Shown in pieces: positions 57,049 through 64,000 of a stretch of DNA of 64,000 nt (position 1 is the stretch's first letter; every line of letters starts with the position of its first letter). Made by a program: the position numbers and the translations under genes. This stretch comes from an uncultured Pelagibacteraceae bacterium. GTDB taxonomy: Bacteria; Pseudomonadota; Alphaproteobacteria; Pelagibacterales; Pelagibacteraceae. The notes under the pieces were generated by a model. That model searched no databases. It saw only the letters and a list, made by a program, of their open reading frames with translations, and was not told the DNA's origin. The stretch spans positions 1 through 64,000 of the forward strand of contig CABZGO010000005.1 of NCBI GenBank assembly GCA_902525355.1, in the 5' to 3' direction.

Positions 57049-58103
57049 ATTCCTAAACTTTTTAAAGACTGAAATTCACCAATTTTGAAAATAATTGCAT
57101 CTTCTTTTTTAAAACCATATTTTCCTGCATTATCTTTAAATCTTATTGGAGGTTCCATAATTGGCTCTAAAGATAAAACGAAAGTTCCCCAATGCATTCC
57201 TAATACTTTTTTGCTTTTTAGATCTCTGGCGATGCTTAGAGCCTCTTCAGGATTAGTATGATAAGAAGATTTATCTTTATTTGGAGATAATGGATAAAAA
57301 TTATAAGCACCAATATTAATAAAAGTTAAATCAATAGGCCCATATTTTTCACCTAATTCTTTATAAATATTTCCTACACCAGTATCACATGCAAAAAGTA
57401 TTTTTTTATTTTTATATTCGATTAAAAAATTTCCCCACAATGTTTTGTTAGTATCTGTCAAACTTCTTTTTGACCAATGCACTGCAGGAACTAATGTTAC
57501 TTTTAAATCCTCATTAACCTTAATTTCATCATACCAATCCATTTCGTTCACATCTTTATATTTATTTCTTGTAAAATATTTTCCAAGTCTTAAAGGAAGT
57601 AGAACCTTTGCATCTTTAAAAGGAAATTTTCTTATTGTTCTCATATCTTGGTGATCATAATGATTATGTGTTAGAAGAAATAAATCAGTTTTTGGAAGTT
57701 CATTTAAGTTTAAGGCTGTTTTGGTATATCTTTTTGGACCAAAAATTAAAGGTCCTGCATTTTTTGAAAATACTGGATCTGTTATTATTGTTGTATTTCC
57801 AAGCTTAATTAAGAAGGTTGCATGTCCTATCCAGCCAACATAATCGTCATTTTTCAGATTTTCTAAGTTTGAAAGTACTTTTTGTTTTTCAATAGCGTGA
57901 TCTCTAGGAATAGACATATCAAGTTTTTTCTTTTCCTTATTAAATATTTTAAATGACCACTTAAAATTTGAGTTTCGTTCTGGAGATCCTTCAGGATTTC
58001 TAAAACTGCCGTCTGGTAAATGATGATAAGGTGTTTTTTCCATGGCTAATGTAAAAGAATTATAGATAAAAAATATAACAATTAAAATTGTTAACTTTGG
58101 CAA
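57045..58103 (-). CDS. MBL-fold metallo-hydrolase (UlaG/NAPE-PLD-like), exported
   Basis: Metallo-beta-lactamase-fold hydrolase of 352 residues. A hydrophobic N terminus (LTILIVIFFIYNSFTLA) suggests a periplasmic or membrane-anchored protein. The metal-binding motif is LTHNHYDHQD; further ligands are in VPAVHWSKR, FACDTGVG and LGMHWGTF. The order resembles the NAPE-phospholipase D/UlaG branch, so a lipid or phosphodiester substrate is possible. It is the last gene of the hemC-hemD-mscS-yggT-folD run. Confidence 0.85.
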   Translation of the reverse strand: MPKLTILIVIFFIYNSFTLAMEKTPYHHLPDGSFRNPEGSPERNSNFKWSFKIFNKEKKKLDMSIPRDHAIEKQKVLSNLENLKNDDYVGWIGHATFLIKLGNTTIITDPVFSKNAGPLIFGPKRYTKTALNLNELPKTDLFLLTHNHYDHQDMRTIRKFPFKDAKVLLPLRLGKYFTRNKYKDVNEMDWYDEIKVNEDLKVTLVPAVHWSKRSLTDTNKTLWGNFLIEYKNKKILFACDTGVGNIYKELGEKYGPIDLTFINIGAYNFYPLSPNKDKSSYHTNPEEALSIARDLKSKKVLGMHWGTFVLSLEPIMEPPIRFKDNAGKYGFKKEDAIIFKIGEFQSLKSLGI

Positions 58104-58109
58104 AAATCT

Positions 58110-58958
58110 TTAGTTGTTTAAGGTTCTTTTGAAACACTCAATTGTATTTTTTAACAAACAAGCAATTGTCATTGGTCCAACTCCTCCTGGGACTGGAGTT
58201 AAAGCTTTTGCAACTTTTGAAACCTCCTCAAAATCAACATCGCCAACCAGACCATTTTCTGTTTTGTTTATTCCAACATCAATAACAATTGCATCTTTTT
58301 TCACCCAATTACCTTTTATAAGTTCAGGAATCCCAACCGCAGCCACGATAACATCTGCCTCTAAACATTCATGCTGAAGGTCTTTAGTTTTTGAGTGAGT
58401 AATTGTAACTGTACAATCTTCTTGAAGTAATAGCTGTGCCATCGCTTTACCATTCAAGTTTGACCGCCCAATCATTACAGCTTTTTTCCCTGTTAAGTTA
58501 GGTTCTATTTTTTTTAATAAATAGTAACACCCAAGCGGTGTACAAGGGATTGAACCTTGGTATCCAGATGAAAGGTTACCAACATTCATAGGATGTAAAC
58601 CATCAACATCTTTATGTGGTGAAATAGTTTCTATAACGTTTTGCTTGTTAATATGTTTTGGGAGTGGCAATTGAACTAAAATCCCTGAAACAGTTTCATC
58701 TTTATTAAGTTCTTCAATTTTATCTAAGACTGTTTTTTCATCTACAGTGTCTGGGTATTTAATAACTTCAGATTTTAAACCAACTTGTGTTGCTGATTTT
58801 TCTTTATTTCTTACATAAATCTGGCTTGGAGCCAAATCTCCAATTAATATCACTGTAAGACCAGGAACTTTGTTGTATTTTTCTCTCAGGCCATCTACTT
58901 CTGTTTTTAATTCATCTCTAAGTTCAGCCGATTGTTTTTTTCCGTCTATTAAAATCAT
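58110..58958 (-). CDS. folD: Methylenetetrahydrofolate dehydrogenase/cyclohydrolase
   Basis: Bifunctional enzyme that converts 5,10-methylene-THF to 10-formyl-THF. I chose the ATG at 58958 (MILIDGKKQSAELRDELKT), the standard FolD start, over an in-frame ATG 42 bases upstream that would overlap yggT. Active-site segments: YVRNKEKSATQVG with the catalytic Lys, VQLPLPKHI, DGLHPMNVG, the NADP motif VMIGRSNLNGKAMAQLL, and PVPGGVGPMTIACLL. About 282 residues. Supplies one-carbon units, including the folate acceptor used by DmdA. Confidence 0.96.
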   Translation of the reverse strand: MILIDGKKQSAELRDELKTEVDGLREKYNKVPGLTVILIGDLAPSQIYVRNKEKSATQVGLKSEVIKYPDTVDEKTVLDKIEELNKDETVSGILVQLPLPKHINKQNVIETISPHKDVDGLHPMNVGNLSSGYQGSIPCTPLGCYYLLKKIEPNLTGKKAVMIGRSNLNGKAMAQLLLQEDCTVTITHSKTKDLQHECLEADVIVAAVGIPELIKGNWVKKDAIVIDVGINKTENGLVGDVDFEEVSKVAKALTPVPGGVGPMTIACLLKNTIECFKRTLNN

Positions 58959-58963
58959 GATTA

Positions 58964-59254
58964 TTAAAAAATAAGTGGTGCTATGTAGAGTTTCATACAC
59001 ATTTCTACAAACCAGATCAACAAAAGAAGAATGATGGGTGATATATCAAAAGCACCAAGACTTGGCAAAAAACCCCTTATTTTATTAAGTATTGGATCAG
59101 TGAGCTTATAGGTAAACTCTAATATTGAATAAACAAATCTATTTGAAGTATTTAAGACATTAAAAGCTATTAACCAACTTATGACAACGTTAGCGATTAC
59201 TACATAAGAATACAATTTTAATAATTGTAAAGCTAAGTAAAAAATAGCTATCAT
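58964..59254 (-). CDS. yggT: YggT family membrane protein
   Basis: Small membrane protein with two hydrophobic segments and the connecting FVYSILEFTYKLTDPILNKI, then RGFLPSLGAFDISPIILLL, the typical YggT motif. 96 residues. Its start overlaps the mscS stop by four bases. Function is poorly known; homologues are linked to osmotic or cell-division phenotypes, which fits the mechanosensitive-channel neighbour. Confidence 0.9.
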   Translation of the reverse strand: MIAIFYLALQLLKLYSYVVIANVVISWLIAFNVLNTSNRFVYSILEFTYKLTDPILNKIRGFLPSLGAFDISPIILLLLIWFVEMCMKLYIAPLIF

Positions 59255-60336
59255 TTCTTTTCTACATATACTGAAGTACTTGGGAAAGCAAAAGATGCTT
59301 TATTACCCTCAACAATTTCTTTAATTTTAATTGCCAGTCTTTCTTTAACCAACAACATCTCACTCCAACTATTTGTTTTTGTATAACATCTTATATACAT
59401 ATCTATTGAGCTGTCAGCAAATTTATCAACCCTAACAGAAACACCAACTTTAGTATCATAATCTTCTGAACTATTGATGTAATTTTCTATCTCATTTCGT
59501 ATGGTTTTTAATTGTTCAACAGTAGAGTCATACTGAAGTGTTATCGTCCAACTAATTCTCCAATTTGTAATTTGACTTTTATTAATTACAGCATTCTCTG
59601 CAAACTGGAAATTTGGAATAATTGCTAAAGACTTGTCAAATTTTCTTATAACAGTTGATCTAAAACCTATTTTTTCAACTACACCTTCGATTATTCCTTC
59701 AACTTCAATCCAATCACCCATTTTAAATCTTTTTTCAACAAGTACTAAAATTCCTGATATTAAATTTTTGAATAAATCTTGTGCTCCTAAAGCAACTGCA
59801 ACACCGAATAAACCAAGTCCTGCAATAATTGGACCAATTTTTATTCCCCATAATTCTAAAACAGCTGCAGCACCTAAGATTAAAATTAAAATTTTTAATG
59901 ATTTGATAATCCAGCCAATTAATTCTCTAGTTAAAATCTTATCAAATCCACTTAGTATGTAGGAAATTGGTTCAATAATTTGGTGAATAATCCAAAAAAG
60001 TAAAATTGTAATTAACGTTCTATTTACGTTGTCTAAAAATAACCTCGTATCTTCTGCAAAAGACATGTAGTAACTTGCAAAAAATACTCCAAGAACAATT
60101 GGAAGAAATCTAGCTGGTCCCTCCATTGCCTTAACGAAAGTATCATCAAGTTTATTTGTTGTTCTTTTAGTAATAAGTTCTAATTTTTTAATGATTAATT
60201 TGCTAATTAACCCTCTAAAAACTAAGAATATAAAGAATATTCCAAGACCTATTAAGATCTCAACAAAGTTTACACCTAAAATTCCCTTTTTCCATACAGA
60301 CAAAAAAAGTCCAGAAAAATTCTCAAAAACACCCAT
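59251..60336 (-). CDS. Small-conductance mechanosensitive channel (MscS family)
   Basis: Tension-gated channel that releases solutes on hypo-osmotic shock. 361 residues with four to five N-terminal helices. The pore-lining helix carries the Ala/Gly-rich GPIIAGLGLFGVAVALGAQD and is followed by LFKNLISGILVLVEKRFKMGDWIEVEG-type beta-domain sequence and ERLAIKIKEIVEGN near the C terminus. It belongs to the mid-size MscS/YnaI group. It sits between hemD and yggT with two- to four-base spacing. Confidence 0.93.
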   Translation of the reverse strand: MGVFENFSGLFLSVWKKGILGVNFVEILIGLGIFFIFLVFRGLISKLIIKKLELITKRTTNKLDDTFVKAMEGPARFLPIVLGVFFASYYMSFAEDTRLFLDNVNRTLITILLFWIIHQIIEPISYILSGFDKILTRELIGWIIKSLKILILILGAAAVLELWGIKIGPIIAGLGLFGVAVALGAQDLFKNLISGILVLVEKRFKMGDWIEVEGIIEGVVEKIGFRSTVIRKFDKSLAIIPNFQFAENAVINKSQITNWRISWTITLQYDSTVEQLKTIRNEIENYINSSEDYDTKVGVSVRVDKFADSSIDMYIRCYTKTNSWSEMLLVKERLAIKIKEIVEGNKASFAFPSTSVYVEKK

Positions 60337-60338
60337 GG

Positions 60339-61037
60339 CTAAATTTTATATAGCAAAAACTCTTCTTCACCAGAGTTAAATAGAAAAATTTTTTTCCACT
60401 TGATCTCATTTAAAATTGCTGATGCTTTTTCACCCATACACATCAAGTTGGTATCCATCCAACTGTCTAAAAGATCATATTTTTTAAGTAAATTTAATAA
60501 ACTCTTAGCGCTGTTTTCTGAGTAAACATAAATTATATCAGGGATTGCGGTTCTTAATTGTGCTCTAAATTCCTCTTTTATTTCTTGAGTTGATAAAACC
60601 GTATAGTTAATCAATCTCTTTAGAGAATAACCTTCAGAAATTAGATCTTTATCTAACCTACTAGAAACTATCTCACCACTTACATAAAGAAGTGATCCAC
60701 TCTTTGAGTCGAAGTTTTGTAATATTAATTCTTTTAAATTATTAACGTTTCCTTCTGCAGAGATAATATTTTGGAAACCGTTTAGCTTTGCAACTTTTTC
60801 TGTTGCAGAGCCAACACAATAACATTCAATTTTTTTATCAACTCTATTTAAATCTAAATTCTTAATCGCATTTGAACTTGTAAATATTATTCCCTTAAAT
60901 TGGCTATAGTCAGGTTCATCATACTTAATTGGTTCAACTTTTATCACAGGTAAATGCGAAACTTTATGTCCCAAAGAACTAAATTTTAATATTAATTCTT
61001 TACTATCCTCTAATGGTCTAGTTAATAAAATATGCAT
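60339..61037 (-). CDS. hemD: Uroporphyrinogen-III synthase
   Basis: Cyclises hydroxymethylbilane to uroporphyrinogen III in heme synthesis. HemD is poorly conserved; support comes from LLTRPLEDSKELILKFSSLG at the N terminus, GIIFTSSNAIKNLD, CYCVGSATEKVA and the C-terminal IIYVYSENSAKSLLNLL and CMGEKASAIL, plus position one base after hemC. 232 residues, standard length. Confidence 0.9.
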   Translation of the reverse strand: MHILLTRPLEDSKELILKFSSLGHKVSHLPVIKVEPIKYDEPDYSQFKGIIFTSSNAIKNLDLNRVDKKIECYCVGSATEKVAKLNGFQNIISAEGNVNNLKELILQNFDSKSGSLLYVSGEIVSSRLDKDLISEGYSLKRLINYTVLSTQEIKEEFRAQLRTAIPDIIYVYSENSAKSLLNLLKKYDLLDSWMDTNLMCMGEKASAILNEIKWKKIFLFNSGEEEFLLYKI

Positions 61038-61038
61038 T

Positions 61039-61950
61039 TTACCTTTTATAAGATCCCTTTGATTCTGATTTTAATTTTTTCCCAATCTTAATACTTAAAT
61101 CTTTAACCATTGTTTTATTTTCACTTTCTTCAACAAAAAATCTTTGTTTGCCATCTATTGAAAAAAGTTCAGCTTTTATATTTACAATATCTTTATCAAT
61201 TTTTGCATACACACCAACAGCTGTATCGCAGTCACCCTCTAGTATTTTTAAGATTTTTCTTTCAGCATTTGCAATTATTCTCGACTGATCATCATTAATT
61301 TTTTCCAAGATATTGATTATTTCTTGATCGTTTTCTCTGCATTGTATAGCAATAATACCTTGTCCAGCACACGGTATTAATTCTTCAGTTTTAAATTCAT
61401 GTGTAATTTTATTTGTTAAACCTAATGCTTCAATGCCAGCTTTAGAAAGTAAAATTGCATCATAATCTCCATTCTCTAATTTCTTGATCCTAGTATCCAC
61501 ATTTCCTCTTATTAATTTATAATCCAAATCTGACCTGATATTTTTTAATTGGTATTCCCTTCTGTAAGAAGAAGTGCCTATTATCGAATTAGGTTTAAGG
61601 TCTAGAAAATTTATATTGTCGTTGCTAATAAAAATTTCATTGGGCGAATTTCTTTTTAAATAAAAATTTGTAATTAGCCCCTCTGTTTCAATCGATGGCA
61701 TATCTTTTAAAGCATGAACAGCTATATCAATATTATGATTAATTAATTCTATTTCAATTTTTTTTGAAAATAATCCTTTTCCTCCAATGTTTGACAACCT
61801 ATCCTTTTGATTTTCATCTCCACTTGTGACTATTTTTTTTGTTTCTATGTGGGTCGATGAAACTTTTTTAAGATGGTTTATCACTTTTTCAGTATAAATT
61901 TGAGCTAACTGACTTCCTCGAGTACCAATAATAAATTTATCCCTTTTCAT
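61039..61950 (-). CDS. hemC: Porphobilinogen deaminase (hydroxymethylbilane synthase)
   Basis: Polymerises four porphobilinogens to hydroxymethylbilane. The N-terminal FIIGTRGSQLAQIYTEKV, DRLSNIGGKGLFSKKIE, the Arg-rich SSYRREYQLKN...LIRGNVDTRIKK, and the cofactor-binding Cys in LEGDCDTAVGVYA are all present. 303 residues. It is divergent from tsaD with 54 bases in between, the arrangement common in alphaproteobacteria. Confidence 0.96.
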   Translation of the reverse strand: MKRDKFIIGTRGSQLAQIYTEKVINHLKKVSSTHIETKKIVTSGDENQKDRLSNIGGKGLFSKKIEIELINHNIDIAVHALKDMPSIETEGLITNFYLKRNSPNEIFISNDNINFLDLKPNSIIGTSSYRREYQLKNIRSDLDYKLIRGNVDTRIKKLENGDYDAILLSKAGIEALGLTNKITHEFKTEELIPCAGQGIIAIQCRENDQEIINILEKINDDQSRIIANAERKILKILEGDCDTAVGVYAKIDKDIVNIKAELFSIDGKQRFFVEESENKTMVKDLSIKIGKKLKSESKGSYKR

Positions 61951-62004
61951 AATTCTTATTTTTATTACATTCTTATAGTTTAATTGTATTAATTATAAAT
62001 ATTT

Positions 62005-63078
62005 ATGAATGAAAAAAAAATAATCCTTGGAATTGAGACAAGTTGCGATGAAACAGCAGTATCAATCATAGAAGAAGATAAAAACAGTAAGATAAAAATA
62101 TTATCTAATATAGTTTCAAGTCAATTTGATATTCATAAAGAATTTGGAGGAGTGGTTCCTGAGCTTGCTGCACGATCTCATGTTGAAAAAATTGATTTAA
62201 TTGCAAAAAAAGCAATTAATGAAAGTGGTGTGAATTTAAATGATGTTTCTGCAATTGCTTCAACATCTGGTCCAGGCTTAATTGTTTGCCTTACTGTTGG
62301 TTTAAATTTTGGCAAAGCATTATCTGCAAGCCTAAATATACCTTTTATTGGTGTAAACCATCTTGAAGGGCATGCATTAAGTCCAAAACTTAGTACAAGC
62401 TTAGATTTTCCATATTTGTTATTATTAATTTCAGGAGGACATACGCAATATCTTAGTGTGAATGGACTTGGAAAATATAAAAGATTAGGAACAACAATTG
62501 ATGACGCTTTAGGAGAAGCATTTGATAAAACTGCAAAACTCTTAGGTATTGAATTTCCAGGGGGACCTCAGTTAGAAGGTTTTGCAAAGCAGGGAGATGC
62601 AAATAAATTTAAACTTCCTAAACCAATTATAAATAAAGGAGGGTGTAATTTATCATTTGCAGGTCTTAAAACTGCAATTTTAAGAATATCAAGCACTATA
62701 AAATCTAAACAAGAAAAATATGATCTTGCAGCATCTTTTCAAAAAACAATTGAAGAAATTTTAGAAGTAAAAACACAAATAGCATTTGATGAGTTCAAAA
62801 AGACTAGCAAAAAGAAAAATAATACTTTTGTAATCGCCGGAGGTGTTGCTGCCAATAAAGGTATTAGAAAAAAATTGATAAAAGTTTGCAAGAAGAATGA
62901 TTTTAAACCAATTTTCCCTGAACCAAAATTATGTGGAGATAATGCAGCCATGATTGCACTCGTTGGTCTCGAAAAGTATAAAATCAATAAATTTGATAAT
63001 TTGGATCTTCCCGCAAGTCCAAGACTACCACTTGACGAAAAAGCAAAGTTTTTAAAAGGAGCAGGAGTAAGGTTATAA
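62005..63078 (+). CDS. tsaD: tRNA threonylcarbamoyladenosine synthase subunit TsaD
   Basis: ASKHA-fold protein that installs the t6A37 modification on ANN-decoding tRNAs together with TsaB/E/C. ILGIETSCDETAVSIIE at the N terminus, GVVPELAARSHVEKI, the metal-binding NHLEGHALSP, ISGGHTQYL, and AGGVAANKGIR are characteristic. 357 residues. It begins a plus-strand run: a 38-residue ORF, the EVE protein gene and acs. The gpsA gene that often follows tsaD in alphaproteobacteria is not present here. Confidence 0.96.
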   Translation: MNEKKIILGIETSCDETAVSIIEEDKNSKIKILSNIVSSQFDIHKEFGGVVPELAARSHVEKIDLIAKKAINESGVNLNDVSAIASTSGPGLIVCLTVGLNFGKALSASLNIPFIGVNHLEGHALSPKLSTSLDFPYLLLLISGGHTQYLSVNGLGKYKRLGTTIDDALGEAFDKTAKLLGIEFPGGPQLEGFAKQGDANKFKLPKPIINKGGCNLSFAGLKTAILRISSTIKSKQEKYDLAASFQKTIEEILEVKTQIAFDEFKKTSKKKNNTFVIAGGVAANKGIRKKLIKVCKKNDFKPIFPEPKLCGDNAAMIALVGLEKYKINKFDNLDLPASPRLPLDEKAKFLKGAGVRL

Positions 63079-63195
63079 ATGTCAAAAAGATATAGTGGTA
63101 AATCATTTAAAGATGCTAGCATGATGAAACAAGCTAAACTTTCTTTAAAGGAAAAAAGAAAACTTAAAAAAGAAAAGAAAAAGAAAAAAAATTAA
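63079..63195 (+). CDS. 38-residue lysine-rich small protein
   Basis: A short frame fills the space between tsaD and the EVE gene exactly: the ATG begins one base after the tsaD stop and its stop abuts the next ATG. The product starts MSKRYSGKSFKDASMMKQAK, continues LSLKEKRKLKKEKKKKKN, and is about 40 percent Lys. This looks like a nucleic-acid-binding or ribosome-associated small protein. The exact fit between neighbours argues it is real, but AT-rich coding could produce such a frame by chance. Confidence 0.6.
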   Translation: MSKRYSGKSFKDASMMKQAKLSLKEKRKLKKEKKKKKN

Positions 63196-63612
63196 ATGCA
63201 GTATTGGTTAATGAAATCAGAACCAGATGTATGGTCAATTGATCAACAAATTAAAGCTGGAGAAAAAGGAGCAGACTGGGATGGTGTAAGAAATTATCAA
63301 GCAGCAAATAACTTAAAAAAAATGGAAAAAGGAGATCTTTGTTTTTTTTATCATTCCAATATTGGAAAGGAGATAGTTGGTATTGTCGAAGTTATTAAAA
63401 CAGCATTCATTGATCCAACGGATAAGAAAAAAAGGTTTGTTGCAGTTAAAGTTAGATTTAAAAGTAAACTACAAAATCCTGTAACACTTGAAAACATCAA
63501 AAAAACTAAGGCTTTAGAGAACTTATCTCTAATTAGACAAAGTAGACTGTCTGTAATGCCTATTGATACTAAAAGCTGGAAAATAATTTTGAAGATGGGT
63601 AGAATTAATTAA
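63196..63612 (+). CDS. EVE domain protein (YTH-like, putative modified-base reader)
   Basis: Single-domain protein of 138 residues. The N terminus YWLMKSEPDVWSIDQQIKAG and WDGVRNYQAANNLKKM are the hallmark of the EVE family, followed by KGDLCFFYHSN and VGIVEVIKTAFIDPTD. EVE domains are related to PUA/YTH folds and are thought to bind modified bases in nucleic acid. In alphaproteobacteria the gene is commonly found near tsaD and acs, as here. Confidence 0.92.
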   Translation: MQYWLMKSEPDVWSIDQQIKAGEKGADWDGVRNYQAANNLKKMEKGDLCFFYHSNIGKEIVGIVEVIKTAFIDPTDKKKRFVAVKVRFKSKLQNPVTLENIKKTKALENLSLIRQSRLSVMPIDTKSWKIILKMGRIN

Positions 63613-63622
63613 AAAAAAATTC

Positions 63623-64000
63623 ATGCCTAAGAAAAAAAAAGTAAAAAAAAAGGTAATCTCAAAAAAACCTAAAGAAACAATTTATAAAATTAAGAAAGAA
63701 TGGATAAGTAGAGCTACCGTTAATAAATCTCAATATATAAAGAAATATAACGAGTCGATTAAAGACAACGATGGATTTTGGAAAAAAGAAGGAAAAAGAA
63801 TAGATTGGATTAAGCCTTATAAAAAAATTAAAGACGTTAAATATAGTAAAGATGATGTTCATATCAAATGGTTCTATGATGGTACTTTAAATGCCTCAGC
63901 GAATTGTATTGATAGACATCTTAAAAAAAATGCTAACAAAACTGCAATTATATGGGTAGGAGACGATCCAAAAGTTCAAAAAAAAATTACATATAGAGAA
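63623..64000 (+). CDS. acs: Acetyl-CoA synthetase, N-terminal part (truncated by window edge)
   Basis: AMP-forming ligase of acetate and CoA. The visible 126 residues start MPKKKKVKKKVISKK, an unusual Lys-rich head, followed by the Acs N-terminal domain (DGFWKKEGKRIDWIKPYKKI) and WFYDGTLNASANCIDRHL, which is diagnostic. The frame is open to the window end; the ATP-binding and C-terminal domains lie beyond. It begins ten bases after the EVE gene stop. Propionyl-CoA synthetase is the less likely alternative. Confidence 0.88.
   Translation, partial: MPKKKKVKKKVISKKPKETIYKIKKEWISRATVNKSQYIKKYNESIKDNDGFWKKEGKRIDWIKPYKKIKDVKYSKDDVHIKWFYDGTLNASANCIDRHLKKNANKTAIIWVGDDPKVQKKITYRE

Noticed and set aside
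58959-59000. Longer FolD start overlapping yggT
   Set aside because: The 14 additional residues are not conserved, whereas MILIDGKK is the standard FolD beginning.

Overview
The window looks like a piece of a SAR11 (Candidatus Pelagibacter-type) alphaproteobacterial chromosome. It is strongly AT-rich and packed with genes that often overlap by 1-8 bases. The gene content fits: a DMSP demethylation cluster beside a TCA-cycle superoperon, a Tat-exported TRAP substrate-binding protein, the alphaproteobacterial DUF2794 protein, and HspQ. The taxon is inferred from gene content and style, not from a marker comparison. I see no mobile element, prophage, CRISPR array, tRNA or rRNA. The longest gene-free stretches are about 160-185 bases.

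Bases 1-26255 form one block of minus-strand genes, transcribed from right to left: ffh, rpsP, trmD, rplS, leuC-leuD-leuB, dmdC/B/A-like genes, asd, sdhC-D-A-B, mmsA, mdh, sucC-D, sucA-B, lpd and a truncated priA. It links protein export and ribosome genes, leucine synthesis, DMSP catabolism and the second half of the TCA cycle. The ffh leader contains three stacked hairpins on the minus strand. RpsP and RplS carry matching nine-residue acidic/lysine repeat tails. rimM is missing from its usual place between rpsP and trmD.

Bases 26416-34914 carry plus-strand dapF-ftsY, then a minus-strand trio (secreted orphan, alpha/beta hydrolase, MFS transporter), then a plus-strand trio (YwrD-like gamma-glutamyltransferase, oxalyl-CoA-ligase-like acyl-CoA synthetase, ketopantoate-reductase-like protein).

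Bases 34915-45854 (minus strand) look like a 2-hydroxyacid/2-oxoacid uptake and oxidation locus. It holds two tandem FMN-dependent L-2-hydroxyacid dehydrogenases, a PLP aminotransferase, a GlcD/DLD-type FAD oxidase, a D-2-hydroxyacid dehydrogenase and a TRAP transporter (dctP, dctQ, dctM). A strong intrinsic terminator/attenuator lies between dctP and dctQ. DctM has an unusual soluble tail of about 320 residues and DctQ is about twice the usual size.

Bases 45864-51004 (minus strand) carry a PagL-like outer-membrane protein, cytochrome c maturation genes ccmC-D-E-F-G-H, and hspQ. A 17-bp hairpin that is only well paired as a minus-strand transcript lies between hspQ and ccmC. Bases 51082-64000 are mixed housekeeping genes: septation protein, DUF2794, BI-1, aldo/keto reductase, IalB-like protein, argG, a photolyase-like protein with an apparently permuted domain order, a small CGCC protein, an MBL-fold hydrolase, folD, yggT, mscS, hemD, hemC, tsaD, a 38-residue lysine-rich ORF, an EVE-domain protein and the start of acs.
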